Positions 1 through 7,762 of a DNA stretch of 16,321 bases are shown piece after piece. The stretch comes from JAAEQG01 sp023133475 (lineage in GTDB: Bacteria; Planctomycetota; Phycisphaerae; UBA1845), in the NCBI GenBank assembly GCA_030631415.1, contig DAOVLE010000109.1, positions 1 to 16,321 on the forward strand, in the 5' to 3' direction. Position 1 is the stretch's first letter. Every line of letters begins with the position of its first letter. A program made the position numbers and the translations under genes. Below the pieces are notes generated by a model that saw only the letters and a list, made by a program, of their open reading frames with translations, did not search any database and was not told the origin of the DNA.

Positions 1-1
1 C

Positions 2-73
2 CGCGAGATCGCTACAGCCAGCATCGTGAGTCAAAAGATTACAGTCGAACAACTTACGCGAGCAGCCGCATGA
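2..73 (+). CDS. Possible C-terminal end of a gene running in from the left (partial)
   Basis: Frame 2 is open from the window edge to a TGA at 71-73 and reads REIATASIVSQKITVEQLTR followed by three alanines. The mix of hydrophobic, acidic and basic residues and the sensible codon use look like a real protein tail, unlike frame 1, which is open to 108 but reads as low-complexity polar sequence. Only 23 residues are visible, so no family can be assigned. If real, it is on the plus strand and converges on rpoD. Confidence 0.35.
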   Translation, partial: REIATASIVSQKITVEQLTRAAA

Positions 74-332
74 TGAATGCAAAACAAATTCAACATCTTG
101 AACGTTAGTAATACAGATTACGCAGATTGAGCAGGTTGACAAAGAAATATACTCAACCCTAATCTCTGCTATCTCCCAAGCATTTTCTCGCAAGTCTGCG
201 TAATCTGCGTAAGTTAAAGAGTCCCTGTAGGTCGGGTCCCCCACCCCTGCGAAAATTCGTGTCCCCCACCGCTAAAGCGATGGGCCACCCGTCCTCTTGC
301 CTCTTGCCTTGATTCGGCGGGTGGAACCCGCC
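74..332. other. Intergenic region downstream of rpoD, mostly repeats
   Basis: No credible gene is visible between the possible left-edge tail and the rpoD stop. The stretch holds an inverted repeat built on GATTACGCAGA (112-212), a partial GTCCCCCACCC segment (235-247), a family A arm (255-290), two TCTTGCC heptamers (295-308) and the start of a family B palindrome (316 onward). The TTGACA at 136-141 has no acceptable -10 box at the right distance. Confidence 0.7.
112..212. repeat. Inverted repeat with GATTACGCAGA arms
   Basis: The left arm at 112-129 contains GATTACGCAGA (116-126). The right arm at 189-212 contains its reverse complement TCTGCGTAATC (195-205), and the match extends imperfectly on both sides. 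The roughly 65-nt interior is AT-rich and has no open frame. It could form a cruciform or an RNA hairpin. No T-tract follows either arm, so it is not called a terminator. Confidence 0.6.

Positions 333-336
<4 letters not shown>
255..336. repeat. Composite repeat: family A arm + TCTTGCC heptamers + family B palindrome
   Basis: Three elements lie back to back. Positions 255-290 are one arm of the REP-like family A (ATTCGTGTCCCCCACCGC ... GATGGGCCACCC). Positions 295-308 are two tandem TCTTGCC heptamers. Positions 316-336 are a family B palindrome with core GGCGGGTGGAACCCGCC. The segment from about 279 to 336 recurs almost unchanged at about 8972-9028 beside the response-regulator gene. The outer TAG of the family B element (minus strand, 335-333) is the rpoD stop codon. 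Confidence 0.85.
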
Positions 337-2039
<1,703 letters not shown>

Positions 2040-2079
2040 TTTGCAATCCTCCATCCGATCATAGCCCGACCGGGCTCCG

Positions 2080-3978
2080 CTACCCTAAGCGGTTTTGCCC
2101 CGAAGCCGGATTTTGCACCGACGCGAAGTGGTGACGCTGCAAACAACCTTGCTGAACCGCTGCCAGATGGGCGTCAACTTCGTCGTCCGACAGTTCTGTC
2201 GTCTCACTGTTTGGAAGTTGTTTTACCTTTGCCCCCGCGACGCGGCTTAGCCGCATGGCATCCCAATCCGTCCAGCGATCTTTCAGGTCCGCGAGTGTCG
2301 CCGAGAAGTTGCCACGCTCTGTGCCACGCACAATCATGTCCGTGATCAGCCCCGCCTGAACGGGCGATTCCAGGGCAGCAATCAACTCCGAGGCGTCGAA
2401 CTCGCCGTACCGGTCAGCCATCTGCAAAAACACTTCCGCCATCTGTCGATAAACCGGGTCCTGAAACCACTCGGGCTTGAAGACCTCCTCGACTTCGCCG
2501 AGCAAACCCGGTTCACAAACCAAAATCTCCAACATGCCCACCAGCACCAACTGCTCCGGGCCGCCCGCCGGCTGACCCGTGCTCGCATCCGCCTGCTGCA
2601 CCGCCTGGTTTGCAGGTGCCCGCCGCTTGGGTTGCGGGGCAAACAGCCCGGCAACTTCGTCGGCAGACAAAGCCAGCAGTCGTGCCACCTGGTGAATGAT
2701 TACCCCCCTTTGAATAGCATCCACAGCCCCGAATTGCCCCAGCTCCCTGACCAGATTCACGAATTCGACCACCGCTTGACGGTGATGGGCCTCATCTCCC
2801 TCGACCGTATCCTGGAACCGAGTTAAAGTGAGGTTCCACATGAATCCTAGCGCGTCCGCTGCGGAATTCAACAGTTCACCAAACTCTTCGGCTCCGGCGG
2901 TTTGCAGATAATCCGCCGGGTCTTTGCCTTCTGGGACCTGGGCGATTTTGACCGTCAAGTTCTGCTGTAAAGCCACCGCCAGTGCACGTTCGGCAGCCGC
3001 CTGCCCGGCGGCATCGGAGTCGAACAACAAGACGGCGGTGTCCACATAGCGGCGCAATGCCCGCATATGTTCTTCAGTGGCAGCCGTGCCCAGGGTGGCT
3101 ACCGTGTTTGCAAAACCGTGCTGATGGCAGGCGATGCAGTCTGTATAACCCTCGACCACCACCACAAACCCACGCCGGCGAACTTCTTCCCGAGCCAGCG
3201 GCAGACCAAACAGGCAACGGCTTTTATCGAACAGTTCGGTTCGGGCGGTATTGAGGTACTTTGCGGGCGAATCGCCCAACGCCCGCCCACCGAAGCCGAT
3301 ACAACGGTTGCTCCCGTCGCGAATCGGAAAGATCAGCCGCTGGCGAAAGGTCTCATAGACGCCGCCCTGCTCGTTCGAGCGGATCAGATCGGCGGCAGTC
3401 AATAATGGCGCGCCTAACCCTGCCTGGCGGGCCGCTTTCAACAGAAGCTCCCCACCCGGTGCATACCCCAGCTCGAAGCGCTCCGCCACGTCCGGGGCAA
3501 TGCGGCGGTTCTCCACATACGTGCGAACCTGCTCCCCGGCAGGGCTGAGCAACTGCTGCCGAAACCACCGCACCGCCCACTCGTTGGCTCGGGCGATATC
3601 CGCACGCCCGATGACCGGCGCACCGGAGGGATCACTTCGCCGCGGCTTCAGCTCAAGCCCGATGCGGTCAGCCAGGATGCGAACCGCCTCGGCGAACTCG
3701 ACATTCTCTGTCAACTGGACGAACTTGAAGACGTCCCCTCCGACATTACAACCGAAGCATTTGAAAATCTGCCGGTCCGGCAGGACGTTAAAGGAGGGGG
3801 TTTTCTCCTGGTGGAAGGGGCACAATCCCTTCAAGTTTCGCCCGGCGCGTTTGAGCGATACCCGTTCCGCCACCAAATCCACCAAATCCACACTTCGACG
3901 GATTTGCTCTTTTACGTCTTGAAAATTATACAAGGGAACCGCAAACCAAATGTGTGCGAGGCCTGAAGCTCGCCACAC
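2080..3978 (-). CDS. dnaG: DNA primase DnaG
   Basis: DnaG synthesises RNA primers at the replication fork and works with the replicative helicase. The 632-residue length is normal. A CHC2 zinc finger is seen (C53, H56, C74, C77 in CPFHQEKTPSF ... FKCFGC). The catalytic core contains RLIFPIRDGSNRCIGFGGRA (from about 214). The TOPRIM domain shows EGYTD (276-280), where Thr replaces the common Met, then LLFDSDAAG with D320 and D322, and GKDPADYL (351-358). The C-terminal half is less conserved, as expected for the helicase-binding part. The chosen GTG start has GGAGGT at 3988-3983, 4 nt away, which is close but strong. A TTG at residue 16 (PLYNF) would better fit the family N-terminus but has no good ribosome site. 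A clear promoter lies 48-83 nt upstream, and rpoD follows after a short gap that contains a small AGCCCG/CGGGCT hairpin. Confidence 0.97.
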   Translation of the reverse strand: MWRASGLAHIWFAVPLYNFQDVKEQIRRSVDLVDLVAERVSLKRAGRNLKGLCPFHQEKTPSFNVLPDRQIFKCFGCNVGGDVFKFVQLTENVEFAEAVRILADRIGLELKPRRSDPSGAPVIGRADIARANEWAVRWFRQQLLSPAGEQVRTYVENRRIAPDVAERFELGYAPGGELLLKAARQAGLGAPLLTAADLIRSNEQGGVYETFRQRLIFPIRDGSNRCIGFGGRALGDSPAKYLNTARTELFDKSRCLFGLPLAREEVRRRGFVVVVEGYTDCIACHQHGFANTVATLGTAATEEHMRALRRYVDTAVLLFDSDAAGQAAAERALAVALQQNLTVKIAQVPEGKDPADYLQTAGAEEFGELLNSAADALGFMWNLTLTRFQDTVEGDEAHHRQAVVEFVNLVRELGQFGAVDAIQRGVIIHQVARLLALSADEVAGLFAPQPKRRAPANQAVQQADASTGQPAGGPEQLVLVGMLEILVCEPGLLGEVEEVFKPEWFQDPVYRQMAEVFLQMADRYGEFDASELIAALESPVQAGLITDMIVRGTERGNFSATLADLKDRWTDWDAMRLSRVAGAKVKQLPNSETTELSDDEVDAHLAAVQQGCLQRHHFASVQNPASGQNRLG

Positions 3979-4025
3979 CTAGACCTCCACCACCTTTATG
4001 GGCCACACCACCCAAAAACACGCAG

Positions 4026-4061
4026 ACCCTAAAGTATACCACCAAATTACTGTGTTGTCAA
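4026..4061 (-). promoter_or_regulatory. Sigma-70 promoter of dnaG-rpoD
   Basis: On the minus strand TTGACA (4061-4056) is followed after exactly 17 nt by TATACT (4038-4033). That is 6/6 and 5/6 to consensus. Transcription would start near 4026, giving a leader of about 48 nt that contains the GGAGGT ribosome site of dnaG. A family B repeat begins only 4 nt upstream of the -35 box. Confidence 0.8.
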
Positions 4062-4065
4062 ATCC

Positions 4066-4091
4066 GTAGGGCGGGTTCCACCCGCTCTACC
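4066..4091. repeat. Family B palindrome
   Basis: Positions 4067-4086 read TAGGGCGGGTTCCACCCGCT, with one change in the right half of the GGCGGGTTCCACCCGCC core. It sits 4 nt upstream of the -35 box of the dnaG promoter and 2 nt from the following family A element. Confidence 0.85.
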
Positions 4092-4093
4092 TT

Positions 4094-4175
4094 GGGTGGC
4101 CCATGGCTTTAGCCGTGGGGGACACGAATTGCATCAGGTATTCGCGTCCCCCACCGCTAAAGCGGTGGGCCACCC
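4094..4175. repeat. Complete family A inverted repeat
   Basis: The left arm at 4094-4129 begins GGGTGGCCCATGGCTTTAGC. The right arm at 4141-4175 ends GCTAAAGCGGTGGGCCACCC. They are near-perfect reverse complements around an 11-nt loop. Each arm also carries its own small palindrome (GGCTTTAGCC or CGCTAAAGCG), so nested folding is possible. No coding capacity is present. Confidence 0.9.
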
Positions 4176-4202
4176 ATGCGTCGGTAATCCATCGAATCAA
4201 TC

Positions 4203-4344
4203 GCGCTAGGCCCGGCATTTATGCCGGGTGAGAAGGCCGAACAAAGAATCCCCCCAGTCCCGCCCCGCCGCCGAAGGCGGCGGGGCGGAACTGGGGGGCA
4301 AAAGCAACCGCTCCAATACCCGGCATAAATGCCGGGCCTAGCGC
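4203..4344. repeat. Nested long inverted repeat: family C arms around a GC-rich hairpin
   Basis: Two perfect 27-nt arms (4203-4229 and 4318-4344) face each other. Each begins or ends with GCGCTAGG, has the core CCCGGCATTTATGCCGGG, and is itself a palindrome. Between them, 4250-4298 forms a second hairpin: CCCCCCAGT then CCGCCCCGCCGCC, a GAA loop, GGCGGCGGGGCGG, then ACTGGGGGG. No protein-coding frame fits. A single, identical family C arm recurs at 11743-11769. Confidence 0.9.
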
Positions 4345-4378
4345 AAGCCTGCCACCACGAAATCCCCTTGTCGAAAAA

Positions 4379-4400
4379 GGCGGGTGGAACCCGCCCTACC
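4379..4400. repeat. Family B palindrome downstream of the coiled-coil gene
   Basis: Core GGCGGGTGGAACCCGCC followed by CTACC. It lies 13 nt beyond the stop of the minus-strand gene ending at 4414 and could fold in that transcript, but no T-run follows. Here the gene stop is close to the repeat rather than inside it. Confidence 0.85.
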
Positions 4401-4413
4401 TGGGCCAGGCAAA

Positions 4414-5760
4414 CTACCGTTGGTTGCCGGCATAGCCTAGAAAACACATGAACACACTCCGGGGGAGCATGGGTATCGAAAGTGCTTGGGCAGTATCGAG
4501 GGTGTTGTTGTAGTCGTCATACAACTCCTGAGCAGTGTCAAAACGCTCCTGGGCCTCGGGAGATGCATCACTCATGATGAACGGTTTTGGAGGCGAGGCT
4601 CCGATGACCAGGAAATCGACTCGAGCGGACAATTCCTGCGTCACCGTTCCGCCCCAATCTCGGATCAAGGATTCGACCTGTTGTGCACCTTCTGGTTCTG
4701 GTGCACCGTCCCCGTCGGAATCGAACTGGCCTGCTACCATGAATTGCAGCGATCGCTCAGGATCAAACACGGGGTTGGCCACCAGATCGTCCTCCAGGAT
4801 GGGCTCTCTCCGGTGTCGAGCAACAATCCGGCATTCCGCGGCATCGTCGAAGATATTGACCACTTCGATGCGGGCCTTGCCCTGCCCGCCGGCGGGGATT
4901 CCCGACGCCGCGGAGTACACCGCAAACTGCAACCCCAACACCAGACCGGCATCATGCCCGAGGTCGATGTAGACCACCTCGTCGCCGGGTCGGGCCCGAA
5001 CCACACGCCCGTCCGCCTGGCGGGCGGTCAAGAGTTCCTGAGGGCGGATTTGCAGCTCGCCCAAACGCTCCTTAAGCTCGTTGTAGCGGTTCTGTAGCTC
5101 GTTGGACTCTGTCAGCAGACGCTTGTTCTCCGACCGCTGCTTCTGAATATCACCCGAGAATCGAGTGTCCAAATCATCCAGGTTTTCCTTGAGCCCGTCG
5201 ACCTCCACGTCGCGCTTCTGGCGGTACTTTTCCCAGTCATTGTGAAGCTGCTTGAGTTCGAGACCCAGACCGACAATCTGCTCGTCAAATGCGTCCTTCT
5301 GCGTGGTGTTGGCGGTGGTCAGCTCCTCGATTTGCTCGACCAACCTGGCATTGCGGGTGTTGGCCTGGGCCAGGGTTTCGGTCTCTCTCTTGAATGCGTC
5401 GTACAGGCTTCGGAGTACCTGCAGGTAAGAGTCGCCTTGCAGGCTTATCCCTTCGGGCATGATCTCGTCGATTTGCTCCAGAAGATCGCGCATTTTGAGC
5501 TGAGCATCCTGCACGGTGTCGCCGGCTTCGCCGGTGGCAACTTCCGCCAGCGCCTCACGCGATTCGCGTATGGTGCGAAGTTCCGTGCGGGTGCTGTTGT
5601 TCTTGTCGCGCAGCTCATTGTTGGTTTGTTCCAGACCTTTCTGGTCCGTGTACAGCAAAACCAACAAGACCGAAGATGTCAGCCACAAAGCCACAAATAT
5701 GATCAACCAGATGTGGATTCCGCTGACTCCACCTTTTGCTTGCCCTCTGGCAACTGCCAT
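4414..5760 (-). CDS. Single-span membrane coiled-coil protein with a BRCT-like C-terminal domain, function unknown
   Basis: The product has 448 residues from the ATG at 5760, which follows GGAGG by 7 nt. Longer starts upstream lack a ribosome site. Residues 1-15 are basic, 16-37 form one hydrophobic span (IHIWLIIFVALWLTSSVLLV), and about 38-240 are heptad-like and charged, a predicted coiled coil. Residues about 250-335 look like a small beta domain (VVYIDLGHDAGLVLGLQFAV). Residues 338-441 resemble a BRCT fold: LQFMVAGQF, then a helix and WGGTV, VDFLVIG, then AQALSIPMLPRSVF, in the order seen in NAD-dependent ligase BRCT domains. An inserted DSDGDG (347-352) resembles a calcium loop. By the positive-inside rule the coiled coil and BRCT-like part would be outside the cytoplasm, which is unexpected. 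Visible features and order are certain; the BRCT assignment is inference. It has its own candidate promoter. Confidence 0.85.
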   Translation of the reverse strand: MAVARGQAKGGVSGIHIWLIIFVALWLTSSVLLVLLYTDQKGLEQTNNELRDKNNSTRTELRTIRESREALAEVATGEAGDTVQDAQLKMRDLLEQIDEIMPEGISLQGDSYLQVLRSLYDAFKRETETLAQANTRNARLVEQIEELTTANTTQKDAFDEQIVGLGLELKQLHNDWEKYRQKRDVEVDGLKENLDDLDTRFSGDIQKQRSENKRLLTESNELQNRYNELKERLGELQIRPQELLTARQADGRVVRARPGDEVVYIDLGHDAGLVLGLQFAVYSAASGIPAGGQGKARIEVVNIFDDAAECRIVARHRREPILEDDLVANPVFDPERSLQFMVAGQFDSDGDGAPEPEGAQQVESLIRDWGGTVTQELSARVDFLVIGASPPKPFIMSDASPEAQERFDTAQELYDDYNNTLDTAQALSIPMLPRSVFMCFLGYAGNQR

Positions 5761-5873
5761 GCATATTCCTCCAGCCAGGGTGAACCCACTCATGCGGTGG
5801 GATTCGGTCGTGGTCTGTTCCGACAATTCCAGCGAGTTCTGGCGGCAAAGACCGCACACCATCCCGCGCTTTT

Positions 5874-5902
5874 ATTCTCCCCGGCGTTTCATTCCACGTC
5901 AA
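5874..5902 (-). promoter_or_regulatory. Candidate sigma-70 promoter of the coiled-coil gene
   Basis: On the minus strand TTGACG (5902-5897, 5/6) is followed after 17 nt by GAGAAT (5879-5874, 4/6) and then an A-rich AAAA. Transcription would start near 5867, about 107 nt before the ATG. A family A element begins 3 nt upstream of the -35 box, the same arrangement as at dnaG. Confidence 0.5.
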
Positions 5903-5905
5903 GCT

Positions 5906-6013
5906 GGGTGGCCCATGGCTTTAGCCGTGGGGGACACGAATCCGAGCGCCGATGCCGCAACGGGGTCTGGATGAACCATTCGTGTCCCCCACCGCTAAAG
6001 CGATGGGCCACCC
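5906..6013. repeat. Family A inverted repeat with long loop
   Basis: The left arm at 5906-5941 starts GGGTGGCCCATGGCTTTAGC. The right arm at 5978-6013 ends CGCTAAAGCGATGGGCCACCC minus its first base. The 36-nt interior is unrelated to the 11-nt loop of the copy at 4094-4175, so arms are conserved and loops are not. Confidence 0.9.
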
Positions 6014-6022
6014 ACTTCAGAT

Positions 6023-6101
6023 GTAGGGCGGGTTCCACCCGCCTTCGCCAACTGATTGGGAGGCTGTGCCGGGTTGGCACGGCGGGTAGAACCCGCCCTA
6101 C
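6023..6101. repeat. Head-to-head pair of family B palindromes
   Basis: GGCGGGTTCCACCCGCC (6027-6043) and GGCGGGTAGAACCCGCC (6081-6097) lie in opposite orientation, judged by the flanking GTA and TAC, around a 37-nt spacer. The pair can fold singly or as one long hairpin. It lies downstream of tnaA and upstream of the coiled-coil promoter. Confidence 0.85.
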
Positions 6102-6103
6102 TG

Positions 6104-6124
6104 CTGATAGCTGATGGCTGATAG
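6104..6124. repeat. Heptanucleotide tandem array, CTGATRG x3
   Basis: Units CTGATAG, CTGATGG, CTGATAG follow one another without gaps. The array begins 2 nt after a family B palindrome and ends 15 nt before the tnaA stop codon. Confidence 0.8.
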
Positions 6125-6139
6125 CTCCCCCCCCTCCTC

Positions 6140-7486
6140 TCAAATCTCCTCGAAGGCTGCGGTGAAGTGTCGCAAGGCGGCTGGTCCGGAGACGATCCGC
6201 AGGCCCTTGAGGTTTTGGCGCTTTTCGTGCACTTCGCCTATGATCTCGATCACATAGTCGATATGCGATTGGGTGTAGACCCGGCGTGGGATAGCCATCC
6301 GCACCAGCTCCATGGTGGCGTTTTTGCCGAACATCACGCTGCCGATCTCGCTCGAGCGAATTCCGCCCTGACGGTAGAAGGCACAGGCCAACGCCTGCCC
6401 GGGAAACTGCTCGGGCGGAATGTGCGGGCAGAAGTCCTTGGCATCGATATAAATGGCGTGCCCGCCAGGGGGCTCGACGATCTGGATGCCCATGCTCAAC
6501 AGCTTTTCGCCCAGGTATTCGGTGCTGCGCAGGCGATAAGCCAGGTAATCCTCGTGCAAAACCTCCTCGAACCCCTGAGCCATCGCTTCAAGGTCACGAC
6601 CAGCCAATCCACCATAGGTGGGAAAGCCTTCGGTGAGGATAAGCAGGTTGCGTGCCCGCCGGCACAGTTCTTCATTGCGCAGCAGCAACACGCCGCCGAT
6701 GTTGACGATTCCGTCCTTTTTGGCGCTTATGGTGGCACCGTCGGACAGGTCAAACATCTCCCGAACGATCTCGGTCACCGAGCGGTTCTGCTGCCCCTTT
6801 TCGCGCAGCTTGATGAAATATGCGTTTTCGGCGAATCGGCAGGCATCGAGGAACAGCGGTTTGTCGTATTTGCGGCAGATGTCTTTGACCTCGCGGATGT
6901 TCTGGAGGCTGACTGGTTGGCCTCCACCGCTGTTGTTGGTCACCGTGATCATCACCAGTGGGATTTGCTCTGGCCCGACCTGCTCGATGAACCGTTCGAG
7001 CTTGGCCACGTCGAGATTCCCCTTGAACGGTGCCCGGTTTCGCGGGTCCAGGCCCTCGTCCACCACCAGATCGACAGCCTGTGCACCGGAGTGTTCGATG
7101 TTGGCTCGGGTGGTATCGAAGTGGTTGTTGCTGGGCACCACTTTGCCCTTGCCGCCAACCAGCCCGAAGAGGATACGTTCGCTGGCTCGGCCTTGGTGGG
7201 TGGGGAGAATGTGCTCGAATCCGGTGATTTTGTGTAGGCAGCGTTCGAAGCGGTAGAAGCTCTTTGCCCCGGCGTAGGACTCGTCTCCGCGCATGATGCC
7301 GGCCCACTGCTCGCTGCTCATGGCTCCGGTCCCGCTGTCGGTCAACAGGTCGATCAGCACATCTTCGGCGGGGACGAGAAACAGATTCATGCCCGCCCTC
7401 TGCAAGGCTTGCTCACGCTCTTGAGGCGTGGTCATCTTGATTGGCTCGACCATTTTGATCCTGAAAGGCTCGATAATGGTTTTCAT
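6140..7486 (-). CDS. tnaA: Tryptophanase (L-tryptophan indole-lyase)
   Basis: This PLP enzyme splits L-tryptophan into indole, pyruvate and ammonia. From the ATG at 7486 (CGGAG 7 nt upstream) it has 448 residues. Family landmarks are Y71, SAKKD with PLP lysine K257, GGLAGRD (292-298) and IPRRVYTQSHID (399-410). The family also contains tyrosine phenol-lyase, so specificity residues matter. D124 in FDTT, I381 in SSEIG and H440 in LRHFTA match the tryptophanase residues Asp137, Ile396 and His463 of E. coli, whereas tyrosine phenol-lyase has Thr, Arg and Phe there. All three point to tryptophanase. No TnaC-like leader peptide and no tryptophan permease gene is seen nearby. A TTCTTAC/GTAAGAA palindrome lies upstream. 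Start ATGs farther upstream lack a ribosome site. Confidence 0.95.
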   Translation of the reverse strand: MKTIIEPFRIKMVEPIKMTTPQEREQALQRAGMNLFLVPAEDVLIDLLTDSGTGAMSSEQWAGIMRGDESYAGAKSFYRFERCLHKITGFEHILPTHQGRASERILFGLVGGKGKVVPSNNHFDTTRANIEHSGAQAVDLVVDEGLDPRNRAPFKGNLDVAKLERFIEQVGPEQIPLVMITVTNNSGGGQPVSLQNIREVKDICRKYDKPLFLDACRFAENAYFIKLREKGQQNRSVTEIVREMFDLSDGATISAKKDGIVNIGGVLLLRNEELCRRARNLLILTEGFPTYGGLAGRDLEAMAQGFEEVLHEDYLAYRLRSTEYLGEKLLSMGIQIVEPPGGHAIYIDAKDFCPHIPPEQFPGQALACAFYRQGGIRSSEIGSVMFGKNATMELVRMAIPRRVYTQSHIDYVIEIIGEVHEKRQNLKGLRIVSGPAALRHFTAAFEEI

Positions 7487-7521
7487 AACAATGCTCCGGT
7501 ATTCGGTAACGGGTTGCACGC

Positions 7522-7559
7522 TTCTTACAAGGTAAGAAGGCAAGAGGCAAGAGGCAAGA
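7522..7559. repeat. Palindrome TTCTTAC-AAG-GTAAGAA followed by GGCAAGA x3 heptamers, upstream of tnaA
   Basis: A perfect 7-nt inverted repeat (7522-7528 and 7532-7538, 3-nt centre) lies 36 nt upstream of the tnaA ATG and could be an operator. It is followed directly by three tandem GGCAAGA units (7539-7559), the reverse complement of the TCTTGCC heptamers at 295-308 and 8987-9000. On the minus strand TTGCCT-17-TAAGAA overlaps the palindrome, but the -10 match is only 3/6, so no promoter is called. Confidence 0.55.
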
Positions 7560-7585
7560 GGGAACAGGCAACGAGGTGGTCAGAT

Positions 7586-7642
7586 GTAGGGCGGGTTTCA
7601 CCCGCCACGCAATGCGGCAAAGGCGGGTGAAACCCGCCCTAC
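7586..7642. repeat. Inverted pair of family B palindromes
   Basis: GGCGGGTTTCACCCGCC (7590-7606) and GGCGGGTGAAACCCGCC (7622-7638), with flanking GTAG and CTAC, are perfect reverse complements of each other around a 15-nt spacer. Their central bases (TTTCA/TGAAA) differ from other copies in the window but agree within the pair, suggesting they arose or were converted together. Confidence 0.85.
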
Positions 7643-7720
7643 TTGGACTTGGCGCGTTTAGCGGCGACCCGAAGGGGAGCATGAAAGAACGTAAAGCGGA
7701 GAATCATTCCAGCGTTCTCC

Positions 7721-7762
7721 ATTCTCAATTCTCAATTCTCCATTCTCAATTCTCAATTCTCA
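7721..7762. repeat. Heptanucleotide tandem array, ATTCTCM x6
   Basis: Six uninterrupted units (ATTCTCA, ATTCTCA, ATTCTCC, ATTCTCA, ATTCTCA, ATTCTCA), preceded by a near-unit GTTCTCC. Read on the minus strand the unit is TGAGAAT, and the first TGA (7762-7760) is the stop codon of the upstream 334-residue gene. Confidence 0.85.

Larger units (their letters stand above)
3979..4413. other. Repeat-filled intergenic region between dnaG and the coiled-coil gene
   Basis: There is no gene in this 435-nt stretch. From the dnaG side it holds the dnaG leader and promoter (to 4061), a family B palindrome (4066-4091), a complete family A pair (4094-4175), a large nested inverted repeat (4203-4344) and another family B palindrome (4379-4400). 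The short minus-strand frame across 4157-4447 is open only by chance through palindromes and resembles no protein. Confidence 0.8.
5761..6139. other. Intergenic region between the coiled-coil gene and tnaA
   Basis: This 379-nt stretch holds the leader and candidate promoter of the coiled-coil gene (5761-5902), a family A pair (5906-6013), an inverted pair of family B palindromes (6023-6101) and three CTGATRG heptamers (6104-6124). The 15 nt before the tnaA stop are a run of C (G on the coding strand). No gene is supported. Confidence 0.75.

Noticed and set aside
136..164. TTGACA at 136 as a promoter
   Set aside because: No acceptable -10 box at 16-18 nt; TATACT follows after only 6 nt.
4157..4447. 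96-residue minus-strand frame between dnaG and the coiled-coil gene
   Set aside because: Consists almost wholly of palindromic repeat sequence and has no ribosome site or family resemblance.
6167..7237. 356-residue plus-strand frame opposite tnaA
   Set aside because: Shadow of tryptophanase; His/Asp/Leu-rich composition typical of antisense frames.
7487..7585. TnaC-like leader peptide upstream of tnaA
   Set aside because: No short Trp-containing frame with a ribosome site was found on the minus strand.
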